From the NCBI GenBank assembly GCA_964630595.1, contig CAZVVT010000001.1:62001-126000 (forward strand): a DNA stretch of 64,000 bases. The letters run 5' to 3'. This document shows positions 53,166 to 61,570 of the stretch, piece by piece. The stretch comes from CAZVVT01 sp964630595. GTDB lineage: Bacteria; Chlamydiota; Chlamydiia; Chlamydiales; VFKH01. The notes under the pieces are model-generated. The model ran no database searches and was not told the origin of the DNA. It saw only the letters and a program-made list of their open reading frames with translations. A program made the translations under genes and the position numbers. Each line of letters opens with the position of its first letter. Within the stretch, counting starts at the first letter, position 1.

Positions 53166-54346
53166 CGAAGGTCGACCAAGCGCCGATAACAGTCAGTTCG
53201 AAAAACTGTCATTGCAGGGCAAGCCAGAGTCTCAAAAGAAAACTCTCTTTTTGCGATGGCAATAACAAGCCCTACAACATGTGTCACTGGCATTACTGCC
53301 CAGATAAGTAACGCGGCACACAGACGCGCGCTACTAGATATTGTGGAAAGCCCATCAGGAGCACAAAGAGCAGGGATCGTTATAACCAACCAGTAAATGG
53401 GGAACAAAGACAGAGCCAAAGAGCTCCATATCATTGCTATAAAACTCCAGACAATGGAGACCAAAATACAGGCTATCTTCGTTAAAATCACAGCCTTAGC
53501 GGGACATTTAGCACGACTCACAGCAGCGCTCAACGCAGCCACCGATTCGTAAAAATCCTCAAGGATGGGTGTCACCGCTTTGCTAATAAATTTTCGAAGA
53601 AGGGTCCAAGAACGTTCATTCGTGAAAGCAGCTTTCGCAAAACCCGGTTGTAACTCATTACCCTGGCGGTAGAGAATATCCACGACTTCTTCCACCGGCT
53701 TGCGTGCAATTGCCATCGATAACTCTTGAAAAACGAAGGGCATGTTTGCAGGAAAGCACCGATTCGTCAGCTTGCAGAGCTGGTGAATCGAATACCCCGC
53801 CAATTCAGCTGCGTTCATGAGAGGAAGAAGCAGCTCTAATCGCCTATATGCATCACGACTGTCTATAGATTGTCGCAAAAGCTCTTCTTTGCGCTCCTTC
53901 ACGATAGCACAAAGCTGGCGCGCATTGATCTCTAGATTCCCAACCGGAGGCACGAGAAGATTTGTAAACGTCTTGCACCACTTTAACTGCACCATCTCCT
54001 CCGCATTTGGGAGCCTGGCACGATCCCAACGAATGCCCCGGCCTGCCGAACGGCAGTGTCGAAAGATGTGATTGTAAATGAAGATGGGGCGAGCACTCTC
54101 CTCAATGCGTTGAGCAACCGCTCTTTGAGACGCTTCATAGTAACTCAAAGGCAGATGCTGCTCAAAATGGGCTGCAGCTCCACTATAAAAGGCGATCGTT
54201 GTTGCCCGAGTGTGCATCTCCAGAGGATTATGTTCCCCCGTCAACGCAGCCGCTTGACCAATGAAGTCACGAACAAATGCGTCACGTCCCGCGAAGACTC
54301 TTGCAGCATCGGCAGATGAGAGAGGAGCGATTCCAGCAGCAGCCAT
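53162..54346 (-). CDS. MAAAG-type protein with C-terminal membrane helices (tandem paralogue B)
   Basis: 394 residues. Begins MAAAGIAPLSSADAA, then VFAGRDAFVRDFIGQAA, which is identical to the paralogue upstream. Residues ~20-290 are helical and soluble; the C-terminal ~110 residues hold two hydrophobic blocks (ILTKIACILVSIVWSFIAMIW with SLALSLFPIYWLVITIPAL; LCAALLIWAVMPVTHVVGLVIAIA) and then a short Cys-containing tail. No signal peptide. The paired hydrophobic blocks recall chlamydial inclusion-membrane proteins, though those usually carry them near the N-terminus. No family recognised. Confidence 0.65.
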   Translation of the reverse strand: MAAAGIAPLSSADAARVFAGRDAFVRDFIGQAAALTGEHNPLEMHTRATTIAFYSGAAAHFEQHLPLSYYEASQRAVAQRIEESARPIFIYNHIFRHCRSAGRGIRWDRARLPNAEEMVQLKWCKTFTNLLVPPVGNLEINARQLCAIVKERKEELLRQSIDSRDAYRRLELLLPLMNAAELAGYSIHQLCKLTNRCFPANMPFVFQELSMAIARKPVEEVVDILYRQGNELQPGFAKAAFTNERSWTLLRKFISKAVTPILEDFYESVAALSAAVSRAKCPAKAVILTKIACILVSIVWSFIAMIWSSLALSLFPIYWLVITIPALCAPDGLSTISSSARLCAALLIWAVMPVTHVVGLVIAIAKREFSFETLACPAMTVFRTDCYRRLVDLR

Positions 54347-54393
54347 AAAAAATTAGCTAAATATTACCATGCTAGGCAAATTTTAAACCATTA

Positions 54394-55569
54394 TTAAGCG
54401 ATCATCCTCTGACGGATAGGGTTGTGAATGATCGCATTTGCCGGGAAGGCGTTAGTGACAAAAGAGTGATCTTTTTGTACGACTGCAACAACTAATCCTA
54501 TCAGATGCAGTAAGGGAAGAGTGGCCAACACTAACGATCCCATTGCCCATGCCATGAGCTCACGTGCAAAACCCAGCAACAATGCTGGAAGAATAAAGGG
54601 ATGAAACGCGTAGAGAAGAGCAAGCCCAACTAAGCCCTCTACCATGCCAAGTAAAGTGCATACAATCGATGTGATAACGAGAGCAATTTTCACTTGCGTC
54701 ACGACGGCTGCAGAACAATTCGCTCTTGTCACCGCAGTGAAAAGATGTGCCATAGAGTCATAAAATTTCACTACGTTACATGTGGCCGATTTAGCAAAGA
54801 CGCGAGCCACTAAACGAGCGGTATGGCATTGCGAAAAAAGGATTTTCACAAAGGCGGGCTCTGCCTGCCCTGAGAGCCTATAGAGCGTTTCTGCACTATC
54901 GCCTTGTAGTGGCACAGCGCGCAACATCTCCTGAACAACGGGAGGTAAAACCGCTTCCGGGCTTTCTCGCCACGCACAATATTCGCGAAGGGCCCTTAAT
55001 TGTGCTTCCGGTTCGCTTTTCTTCAATCGCAAAAGAATCGTCAAAGCCTGAGAGGAATAATCGTTCGGTGATCGCTGCGATTGCAGCGATGGCTCATCCA
55101 TAAAAGGAAGTACCTGCTCCATCGCTTCACCACTAATCCGGTGATTGTCCGCCAGATGCTGCCTGATGATTGCTCGCATTCTCTGCGCGGTTTCTGCCGG
55201 CGTTTCATCCTCGTCCACAGCGAAATCTCTCAAGAGAGGCAGCCGTTTGATGAGGTCACAACATTTCAGATCCGCCGCTTCCGTTACACTAGGAAGCCTC
55301 CTGTGGGCAAGTCCTCTCAGAATTTCGTTATAAATAAAGATGGGGCGGGCGCTCTCTTCAACGCGCAAGGCCAACGCTTTTTGATAGGCTGCGCAATAAC
55401 TGACCGGCAAGCGCGCGGCAAATTGCTCTTCCACTGCGCTGTACGACTCGATCGTCGTCCTTCGACTATGCATCTCAAAAGGATTGTGCTCCCCCGTCAA
55501 CGCAGCCGCTTGACCAATGAAGTCACGAACAAATGCGTCACGTCCCGCGAAGACTCCTGCAGCAGCCAT
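54394..55569 (-). CDS. MAAAG-type protein with C-terminal membrane helices (tandem paralogue A)
   Basis: 391 residues. MAAAG is followed at once by VFAGRDAFVRDFIGQAA, without the 11 residues inserted in paralogue B. The two share ESARPIFIYN and a similar hydrophobic C-terminus (VKIALVITSIVCTLLGMVEG; ALLLGFARELMAWAMGSLVLATLPLLHLIGLVVAV) but otherwise have diverged strongly. The 66 bases coding for the shared N-terminal block are identical (55491-55556 and 54235-54300). Function unknown; membrane-inserting, possibly secreted. The 92-base gap to acyP holds divergent promoters. Confidence 0.65.
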   Translation of the reverse strand: MAAAGVFAGRDAFVRDFIGQAAALTGEHNPFEMHSRRTTIESYSAVEEQFAARLPVSYCAAYQKALALRVEESARPIFIYNEILRGLAHRRLPSVTEAADLKCCDLIKRLPLLRDFAVDEDETPAETAQRMRAIIRQHLADNHRISGEAMEQVLPFMDEPSLQSQRSPNDYSSQALTILLRLKKSEPEAQLRALREYCAWRESPEAVLPPVVQEMLRAVPLQGDSAETLYRLSGQAEPAFVKILFSQCHTARLVARVFAKSATCNVVKFYDSMAHLFTAVTRANCSAAVVTQVKIALVITSIVCTLLGMVEGLVGLALLYAFHPFILPALLLGFARELMAWAMGSLVLATLPLLHLIGLVVAVVQKDHSFVTNAFPANAIIHNPIRQRMIA

Positions 55570-55661
55570 AAAAAGGCATTTTGGTCTAACTTTATTAAGA
55601 TTAGGTTAATTGCGCAACGCGCTTGTTTACAATGACCTAAATCAGCAAAACTACCTCTTTT

Positions 55662-55946
55662 ATGGTGCAGCTCAACGCGCTCTTTAAGGGCAAGGTGCAG
55701 GGGGTTTTCTTTCGCGATACGATTAGGCGCTATGCCCTCCACTATCGCCTTAAAGGGTTTGTGCGCAATTTGGCCGATGGCTCGGTGGAATTAGTGGCGC
55801 AGGGGCCACGGGAAACTCTTGATCAATTGCTCAAGGACATTCATGATCATCCTCGCGGCGCTGTGATTCGATCCTGCGACGCGAAATTTACGAATAGCGA
55901 AACCATCTACCAGCAGTTCACCGTTCAGCATGGCCCTCCAGTTTAA
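55662..55946 (+). CDS. acyP: Acylphosphatase
   Basis: 94 residues. The acyl-phosphate loop GKVQGVFFRDTIRRYA with Arg18 and the catalytic Asn36 in GFVRNLADGSVELVAQG are intact. Hydrolyses acyl phosphates such as carbamoyl or 1,3-bisphosphoglycerate side products. It overlaps the DAHP synthase by 17 bases; the link to the shikimate pathway looks like simple cotranscription. Confidence 0.95.
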   Translation: MVQLNALFKGKVQGVFFRDTIRRYALHYRLKGFVRNLADGSVELVAQGPRETLDQLLKDIHDHPRGAVIRSCDAKFTNSETIYQQFTVQHGPPV

Positions 55947-56913
55947 GCAAACACTGCCCCTCCCCTCGCCTGAAAAGGTCCGTGCGGAGTTGCCTCTCGA
56001 GGGAGAAATCGCTGCACGCACAACGGTTTGCAACATCATCGACGGCATCGACGACCGTCTCCTGCTCGTGGTCGGCCCCTGCTCTCTGCACAACGAAGCC
56101 TCCGCTGTGGAGTACGCCATCCGTCTCAAAAAACTTTCTGAGAAGCTCAAAGACCGCTTCTTCATCGTCATGCGCGCTTTCGTGGAAAAGCCGCGCACCC
56201 GCTTAGGGTGGAAGGGCATGCTGCACGATCCGCGTATCGACGGCACCCACGACGCCATCGAAGGCATCCGCCGCTGCCGCAGTCTCCTCTTGCGTCTACA
56301 CAAGCTCGGCCTGCCCCTGGCCACCGAATTCCTCGAGCCCTTCTCCGCCCACTACCTCTCCGACCTGGTCACTCTCGGTTACATCGGCGCCCGCACCTGC
56401 GCCTCTCCCCTCCACCGCTGCCTTGCCTCCGCCCTGCCCTTCCCCGTTGGCTTCAAAAACCCCCTCGACGGCGAGGTCTCCACCGCCATCCACGGCGCCC
56501 TCTCCGCCGGCAGCTCCCACTTCTTTATGACCCTCGACGACCAAGGCCGCCCTGTCCAAGCCCAGTCCCGCGGCAACCCCTACGCCCACGTAGTCCTGCG
56601 CGGCACCGACGCCGGCCCCAACTGCAACCAAACCACCGTAGAATCAGCTCTCAACCAACTCACCGAGCAAGACCTCAAACCTTTCCTCACCATCGACTGT
56701 TCTCATGGCAACAGCGGCAAAGACCCACTGCGGCAAAAAGAGATCTTCGCCCACGCCCTTGACCTCGCCAAACACTTTCCCGTCCGCGGCCTCATGCTCG
56801 AAAGCCATCTCGAAGCCGGCTCCCAACACGCCCACCCTTTCGCTCGCCACGACAAATCCATCACCGACAGCTGCCTCAGCTTCGAAGAGACCGAAACCCT
56901 GCTTTGTTTATGA
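55930..56913 (+). CDS. aroG: DAHP synthase, class I (AroF/G/H type)
   Basis: 327 residues, near the usual ~350. Condenses PEP and erythrose-4-phosphate, the first step of the shikimate pathway. Motifs: LLVVGPCSLHNEASAVEYA, MRAFVEKPRTRLGWKGM, GARTCASPLHRCLAS (normally QxHRELAS, so Pro-Leu-His-Arg-Cys is an odd variant), PVGFKNPLDG, HVVLRGTDAGPN and FLTIDCSHGNSGKD with metal ligands. Codons here are extremely C-rich. PEP synthase at the left edge would supply substrate. Confidence 0.92.
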   Translation: MALQFKQTLPLPSPEKVRAELPLEGEIAARTTVCNIIDGIDDRLLLVVGPCSLHNEASAVEYAIRLKKLSEKLKDRFFIVMRAFVEKPRTRLGWKGMLHDPRIDGTHDAIEGIRRCRSLLLRLHKLGLPLATEFLEPFSAHYLSDLVTLGYIGARTCASPLHRCLASALPFPVGFKNPLDGEVSTAIHGALSAGSSHFFMTLDDQGRPVQAQSRGNPYAHVVLRGTDAGPNCNQTTVESALNQLTEQDLKPFLTIDCSHGNSGKDPLRQKEIFAHALDLAKHFPVRGLMLESHLEAGSQHAHPFARHDKSITDSCLSFEETETLLCL

Positions 56914-56981
56914 ACTTTCGTCTCGCCTGAAGACGCCTGCTTCTTTACAAAACCTTAATTAAATACGAATAGAATGGAGGC

Positions 56982-57695
56982 ATGGCAGCAGCAGCAAGTG
57001 GGTCAGGAGCGGCAAGCTCCGCAATGACGGTTGAAGGGCTACTCGAGCACGTAAAAGATTCGGTTACGCTCTCAGCAATGGAAAGTGCCGTAGTGCTAAC
57101 ACCCTGCGGACATAGTCAAAGCGAAGAGATCGCTCGAACCATTTTCGGAACCATGAGTAGTGCAGGAGCGTGCGCAAAGCCCAACCCCTGCCCTCTGTGC
57201 CGAAAAAATGTTACGGCTTATTTTCCCAACCATGCTCTGAGGTCTGTTATTGAGCTTTTACTTGGCAGATCTCCTGAGGAACGCATCGTCGTTCCCCCTG
57301 CATCTTTAGCTCTTGTAAGGATCTGGGGTCCTTATCCGGGAAAATCTGGAATATTCGATCTCAAGCGAGAGGACTTAGATGTCCGCTGGCACGGTTTTAG
57401 GCCTCCCGCTCATCTCCTCGAGTTTCAATCCATTACTGCTGATGCTTTATTTGAACGAGTAAGATGTCTGCAATTCCGTGATCAGACTACTGAGATTAAT
57501 CTCAAGGCACGTCCTGAGGATAAAGAAGCGCTCACAGCATACTTTCATGCAGCTAACGAACCTGTGAAGTATTGCCCTATTCTCAAAGAGTTTACTTTTA
57601 CAAGCCCAAATAAAAAGAGAGTACTTGCCTGGTTAGCAAGCAATAACAGCTTTCCTCCTGCTCAATATGAGCAGTTAAAGCTCTGGTTCCCTTAA
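56982..57695 (+). CDS. U-box/RING-like protein, candidate ubiquitin-ligase effector
   Basis: 237 residues with GGAGGC directly before the ATG. N-terminus MAAAASGSGAASS. Residues ~33-94 match a U-box: SAMESAVVLTPCGHSQSEEIA, then CPLCRKNV and PNHALRSVIELLL. The Cys42-x-His44 and Cys70-x-x-Cys73 pairs also keep part of the RING zinc-binding pattern. The remaining ~140 residues are unknown (WGPYPGKSG..., DVRWHGF...). Such domains are eukaryotic-like and in bacteria act as E3 ubiquitin ligases delivered into host cells. No signal peptide; secretion by type III is inferred. Confidence 0.68.
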   Translation: MAAAASGSGAASSAMTVEGLLEHVKDSVTLSAMESAVVLTPCGHSQSEEIARTIFGTMSSAGACAKPNPCPLCRKNVTAYFPNHALRSVIELLLGRSPEERIVVPPASLALVRIWGPYPGKSGIFDLKREDLDVRWHGFRPPAHLLEFQSITADALFERVRCLQFRDQTTEINLKARPEDKEALTAYFHAANEPVKYCPILKEFTFTSPNKKRVLAWLASNNSFPPAQYEQLKLWFP

Positions 57696-57786
57696 TTTTT
57701 CTTTGGCAAACTCTGTTTTGCCCATTTGAAAAGCAATAACACTCTCCTCTAAAACACCGTGAATTCTAATAGCTAGTCGAGTTAGC

Positions 57787-57920
57787 TGGCACTACGACTT
57801 CCTGAGTGCCAATTGTTCCACGGAAAAAATCGCGATTTTTTTACTGTATGCTTCTGATTGTCAGATGGTTGATTGGCCGTGGAACAATTTGTTTTCCAAA
57901 TGTAAAGCGGCTTTACATTT
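57787..57920. repeat. Cluster of inverted repeats between convergent genes
   Basis: Four perfect inverted repeats lie within 134 bases: TGGCACT/AGTGCCA (57787-57793, 57805-57811), a 13-bp pair AATTGTTCCACGG/CCGTGGAACAATT (57811-57823, 57877-57889), an 18-bp palindrome AAAAAATCGCGATTTTTT (57824-57841) nested inside it, and AAATGTAAAGC/GCTTTACATTT (57898-57920) with a 1-base centre. The A/T-flanked palindrome could act as a two-way terminator for the genes ending at 57695 and 57936; the rest is unexplained. Confidence 0.7.
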
Positions 57921-57935
57921 GAATTTTCTGCGACT

Positions 57936-58358
57936 CTAATCCTTCGTGTCGTCGATCCACTCGATCCAGGGGATGCTTTGCTTGCAGGCGATAAGGCGGC
58001 CTTGGCAGTCGAAGATTTGCGCTTTCCAGGTGAGGACGGGGCCATGGCACTTGTAGTCGGAGCCGAGGAAGTAGAGGGCGGTGGTGCCTCTCTTGCAGGG
58101 CAGTTTGCGATTGAGGGAATGGAGGCAGTGGTCGCCGCGGACAAGTTGGAGATGGAGGAAGAGATCTTTGGGGCAGGAGCGAGGCAGATTCCACTGGATC
58201 ACCATCCATTGACCGCAGAATCGGGAATTGCGTAAGGGGTCGGGAGAATCAACGAAGCTGCTGGCAAGGTGGTTTTGATTGAGGCGCTCGATGCGGACTT
58301 TAAGACGGTTGGGTACGCAGGCTGTGAGGAGAAGCAGGCTAAGTAATGCGAAGCGCAT
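57936..58358 (-). CDS. Predicted lipoprotein
   Basis: 140 residues. MRFALLSLLLLTACVPN is a clear lipoprotein signal (lipobox LTAC, Cys14). The mature part is basic, with four or five Cys and a few Trp (WMVIQWNLPRSCP, YFLGSDYKCHGPVLTWKAQIFDCQG), suggesting a small disulphide-stabilised periplasmic domain. No known family. It overlaps the small membrane protein upstream by 20 bases, so it belongs to the tauE-like leftward string. Confidence 0.7.
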   Translation of the reverse strand: MRFALLSLLLLTACVPNRLKVRIERLNQNHLASSFVDSPDPLRNSRFCGQWMVIQWNLPRSCPKDLFLHLQLVRGDHCLHSLNRKLPCKRGTTALYFLGSDYKCHGPVLTWKAQIFDCQGRLIACKQSIPWIEWIDDTKD

Positions 58359-58560
58359 AGGAGATCACCAAGAAGGCCAAGAGGGCCACGCTAAGCATGC
58401 CGTAGAGGCGCTTTTTCTGGGCAAAGAAGTAGAGGGCATCGCGCAGGAGGCGGAAAATAGGTGTGAGGGCGAGGAAAGCAATGGCGAGGTAGGAAAGATG
58501 CGGGAAGAAGAATGCCAGGACAAGAAGAGTAAGTGCGAGGAAGAAGAGAGCTTTAAGCAT
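58339..58560 (-). CDS. Small three-helix membrane protein
   Basis: 73 residues, nearly all hydrophobic: LFFLALTLLVLAFFF, YLAIAFLALTPIFRLL, then a basic loop (FFAQKKRLYG) and MLSVALLAFLVISYAL. Overlaps the TauE/SafE gene by 8 bases and the lipoprotein by 20, which supports its being real. Function unknown. Confidence 0.6.
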   Translation of the reverse strand: MLKALFFLALTLLVLAFFFPHLSYLAIAFLALTPIFRLLRDALYFFAQKKRLYGMLSVALLAFLVISYALRIT

Positions 58561-59275
58561 GGAGCCCTTTCAGGAACATTTGGAGGGCGGAGAAGAGAAC
58601 CATGGAGATAAAGAGAAAGCGGATGACCTTCACGTTAACCCCGGAGAAATAGGTGGCGGCAATAAAGGAGCCCAGGAGCGTGCCGAGGGCAACGTTGACT
58701 GCGACGACGGGGTTGACGAGACCTTTGGCGAGGAAGATGGCGACGCTGGAGGCAGCGGTGATGCCGATGAGGCTGTTGGAGTGGGCAGCAGCGGCTTTGG
58801 GTTCGAGCGCGTAGACGTGCTCGAAGCTGACGACTTTGAAGGCGCCAGCGCCAATACCGAAGAGCCCAGAGACGAGGCCGGCGAAACCCATGAGGCTTAA
58901 GCCTAGAGTGGCGCGGTATTGTTTGGGGGGTTGAGGGACGCGGAAGAACTGCATCGTCATCAGCAGTACGAGGATGAAGGCAAAGGCGATAAAGAGCCAG
59001 GTTGGTTTGAGCAAAAAGACACTGAAGCTGCCGATGAAGGCCATCGGGACAGAGGCACAGGCGAGAAGAATGACCAGCTTGGGGTCCACTGAAGAGTGGT
59101 TTTTAACAGAGGCGCCCAGCGAGGTGGCGATGACGGCCATGAGCGAGACTCCAATTGCCTGCGTTGCGGGTACGTCCATCACCAGAGTGAGCCAGGGAAC
59201 GATGAGAACGCCCCCGCCCAAACCGGTGAGTGAGCCGAGAAAACCGGCAACGAAGCAAAAGGCCAGCGTATCCAT
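58553..59275 (-). CDS. TauE/SafE-family membrane transporter
   Basis: 240 residues, about seven to eight helices. The two family repeats begin FLGSLTGLGGGVLIVPWLTLV and FAGLVSGLFGIGAGAFKV. Members export sulfite, sulfoacetate or other organic anions; the substrate here is unknown. It ends one base before the V-ATPase subunit K stop region in the same direction (59275/59276), so it may be read from the ATPase operon. Confidence 0.9.
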   Translation of the reverse strand: MDTLAFCFVAGFLGSLTGLGGGVLIVPWLTLVMDVPATQAIGVSLMAVIATSLGASVKNHSSVDPKLVILLACASVPMAFIGSFSVFLLKPTWLFIAFAFILVLLMTMQFFRVPQPPKQYRATLGLSLMGFAGLVSGLFGIGAGAFKVVSFEHVYALEPKAAAAHSNSLIGITAASSVAIFLAKGLVNPVVAVNVALGTLLGSFIAATYFSGVNVKVIRFLFISMVLFSALQMFLKGLHA

Positions 59276-59704
59276 TTACTTGTTCATCAACAAGAGGGCG
59301 AAAACGAGGGCGAAGAGAGCGAAGGATTCGATGATTCCGATAGCGGCCCAGCACTTACCGTAGACGGCTGGCTGGCGCGCGGAGGCTTGGATGCCCGAAG
59401 CGCAGACCTTGCCTTGGAAGACGGAAGAAGCAAAGAAGGCGGCGCCTGCGAAGAGACCGATACCAATGCCGTCGATGGGAGAAAGTGTGCCCGCTTTGAT
59501 CTGCGTGCTCATCAGCAACATCAAGATAAAGCCGTAGATCGACTGCGATGAGGGGGCGGCGGACATGGCAATGAACTTTCCATGCCCCTCTTCTACGCGG
59601 GCCATAATGGCGTGCGACGCTGCACCTGCAATCGCGCACCCAATGGCGCTGCCAAATGCTGAAAAACCGAGAGCGATAGCCGGTCCAATCATGCCAAAAT
59701 CCAT
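59276..59704 (-). CDS. atpK: V-type ATP synthase subunit K (rotor ring)
   Basis: 142 residues, four helices in two hairpins: GPAIALGFSAFGSAIGCAIAG, IYGFILMLLMS, GIGIGLFAGAAFFASSVFQG and AIGIIESFALFALVFALLL. The ion-binding Glu is in the last hairpin (GIIESFAL); the first hairpin carries Gly-rich packing only, as in V-type rings. It forms the rotor that moves protons or sodium across the membrane. Confidence 0.95.
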   Translation of the reverse strand: MDFGMIGPAIALGFSAFGSAIGCAIAGAASHAIMARVEEGHGKFIAMSAAPSSQSIYGFILMLLMSTQIKAGTLSPIDGIGIGLFAGAAFFASSVFQGKVCASGIQASARQPAVYGKCWAAIGIIESFALFALVFALLLMNK

Positions 59705-59707
59705 AAT

Positions 59708-61570
59708 TTACTCCTGTCGAATGATATGTAAGGGTTTAAAAAGTTTGCCGCCGCCCTCGAAGCTGTAGTGGTACCACTCGAGGAAGTTCAAACGAAGACC
59801 GTGAATGACACCGCCCATAATAGCCATGGTCATGTTGACCGTGTGCCCGGCAATGAGAATCAATACGCCTATGAAAGGATCGAAAGAGGCGGCTAGATCA
59901 TTGAAAGTGGATGCCATCATCATGCCCGCAAGTCCCAAAGCATAGAGTCGCAAATAAGAGAGCACATCGCAGAAAATCTGGATGACATTCATGATTTCGA
60001 GGATGCCCATGAGACGCCGCTGAATAATGGCGAGAGTGACGGCTACACTGAGCCCCACCCAGACCATCTCTTTTCCGATCATGGCCCATTTCAACTCATC
60101 AAACCCACCCACGATACTCAGCATAGAAGTCGCATTGAGCATCACAGGAAAATAGAGGTAGGCGCCAATCATAAAAAGAAGCCAGCCGCTTTGCGCCCAG
60201 TTGGTCGTGATCGTACGCAGCATCGAAAGCGCTACGTGGATGAGCCCGACAAAAAGAGCAAACTCAAACATGATGGCGAGATAAAATTGGTTTTGGACAA
60301 CCTTGAAACGCACCAGATCTGCCGCCGATGCCGCTGTACCCAGTTCAGGATGCTCTGCAACAAGTGCTTTGATCACCCCGTCTTGCAGGTTCCAATGGTA
60401 CGAAGCTTTTTTATCTACCGCCCAGTCGATGAGAGAAACAGCGCGCAGTGGGTTGTCAGGAGCGATTTCGATACCGAAAAAGGAAGTTGTCAATGTCCCC
60501 CAGATAATACAGGCCACTGACAAGATTGCCCCCATTTTTACCATGCGAAGCGCAAAAGGCGTTTTAGGTAGTTTTTTTCGCGCCCAAAAGACCAACCCTA
60601 AGAAGAGAAGCCCGTAACCCGCATCGTTGATGATCATGGCAAAGAAGAAAGAGAAAAACCAGAAGACCCAAGCTGAAGGGTCTTTATCATTCGTGGAGGG
60701 AGTATCGTAGATACCCACGAGATCTTGCCCCAAACGCGCTGTTCCTGTGTTCTCTAAATAGGTCGGTACGCGGTCGCGCGTCTCAATTGCTACCTCTTCC
60801 ACCGTAACAGCAAAGGCCGCAGCAACAAGGGCTACTTCTTCCACTCTTGTTTTTGGCGCCCACCCTGTTGCAACAAACAGTTGACCCTCCAGCTCCGACT
60901 GAGCGTAGTCAATCGTACCGTGCAGCGTATGAGAATTATTCATGCTGAGCAGAGCGTGCTGGAGAAATTTGGTGTACTGCGCAGCTAGCCGCAAGTCTTG
61001 TTCAAGCAGGCGCAAATGTTCTTTAGCATCCGCTAAATCCACATCCAATGCTGCACGATCTTTTTCAAACTGCACTTCCGTCAACTTCAACGTGAGGCGC
61101 TTGCTCGATTGCAGTGAAAGCCAATAATCGCGCGATCCATCCGTATTGATGTGAAAGAGCCCTTCTAAAGGAAGAAACTCGGCACGATCTGCCACTTTAG
61201 AGACAAAAAACTGTGCAACCAAATCAAAGTCATGCAGTTTTTCGAAGGAAAAACGACCAAAGGGACGAATGCGGGAAATTTCGATCTCGATGACTTTGAT
61301 CTGCTCTAAAAGACGTTCGATCTTCTGTTTTGTCGAAACAATCGAACGCGCAATCGGCAATGCCTTCGATAAATCTTTGATGTGAAGCTGCTCGATCACC
61401 GTCAAACCGCGCAAAATTTTCAGCGCGTGCATGATTTCCGCTAGTTCCGGACTCGCCTGCAACGCAGGACCGATGAATTCCACCAGTCCAACGCGCTGCG
61501 CCGACTTAAAAAAAGCCTGCTTGTCTTTTTCCAGACCGATAAAAAGAAGTTTGCTTACATCAATGCGCAA
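59708..61570 (-). CDS. atpI: V-type ATP synthase subunit I
   Basis: 620 residues. The N-terminal half is cytoplasmic and coiled (stator arm; KLLFIGLEKDKQAFFKSAQ). The C-terminal half has seven to eight membrane helices including WVFWFFSFFFAMIINDAGYGLLF and VLSYLRLYALGLAGMMMAS, in which the Arg (RLY) faces the ring's Glu; GHTVNMTMAIMGGVIHGLRLNFLEWYH closes the channel. It overlaps subunit D by 11 bases. Confidence 0.95.
   Translation of the reverse strand: MRIDVSKLLFIGLEKDKQAFFKSAQRVGLVEFIGPALQASPELAEIMHALKILRGLTVIEQLHIKDLSKALPIARSIVSTKQKIERLLEQIKVIEIEISRIRPFGRFSFEKLHDFDLVAQFFVSKVADRAEFLPLEGLFHINTDGSRDYWLSLQSSKRLTLKLTEVQFEKDRAALDVDLADAKEHLRLLEQDLRLAAQYTKFLQHALLSMNNSHTLHGTIDYAQSELEGQLFVATGWAPKTRVEEVALVAAAFAVTVEEVAIETRDRVPTYLENTGTARLGQDLVGIYDTPSTNDKDPSAWVFWFFSFFFAMIINDAGYGLLFLGLVFWARKKLPKTPFALRMVKMGAILSVACIIWGTLTTSFFGIEIAPDNPLRAVSLIDWAVDKKASYHWNLQDGVIKALVAEHPELGTAASAADLVRFKVVQNQFYLAIMFEFALFVGLIHVALSMLRTITTNWAQSGWLLFMIGAYLYFPVMLNATSMLSIVGGFDELKWAMIGKEMVWVGLSVAVTLAIIQRRLMGILEIMNVIQIFCDVLSYLRLYALGLAGMMMASTFNDLAASFDPFIGVLILIAGHTVNMTMAIMGGVIHGLRLNFLEWYHYSFEGGGKLFKPLHIIRQE

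Noticed and set aside
56208..56762. 184-codon Pro/Arg-rich plus-strand frame within DAHP synthase
   Set aside because: Produced by the very C-rich codon use of the real gene; the other frame has all DAHP synthase motifs.
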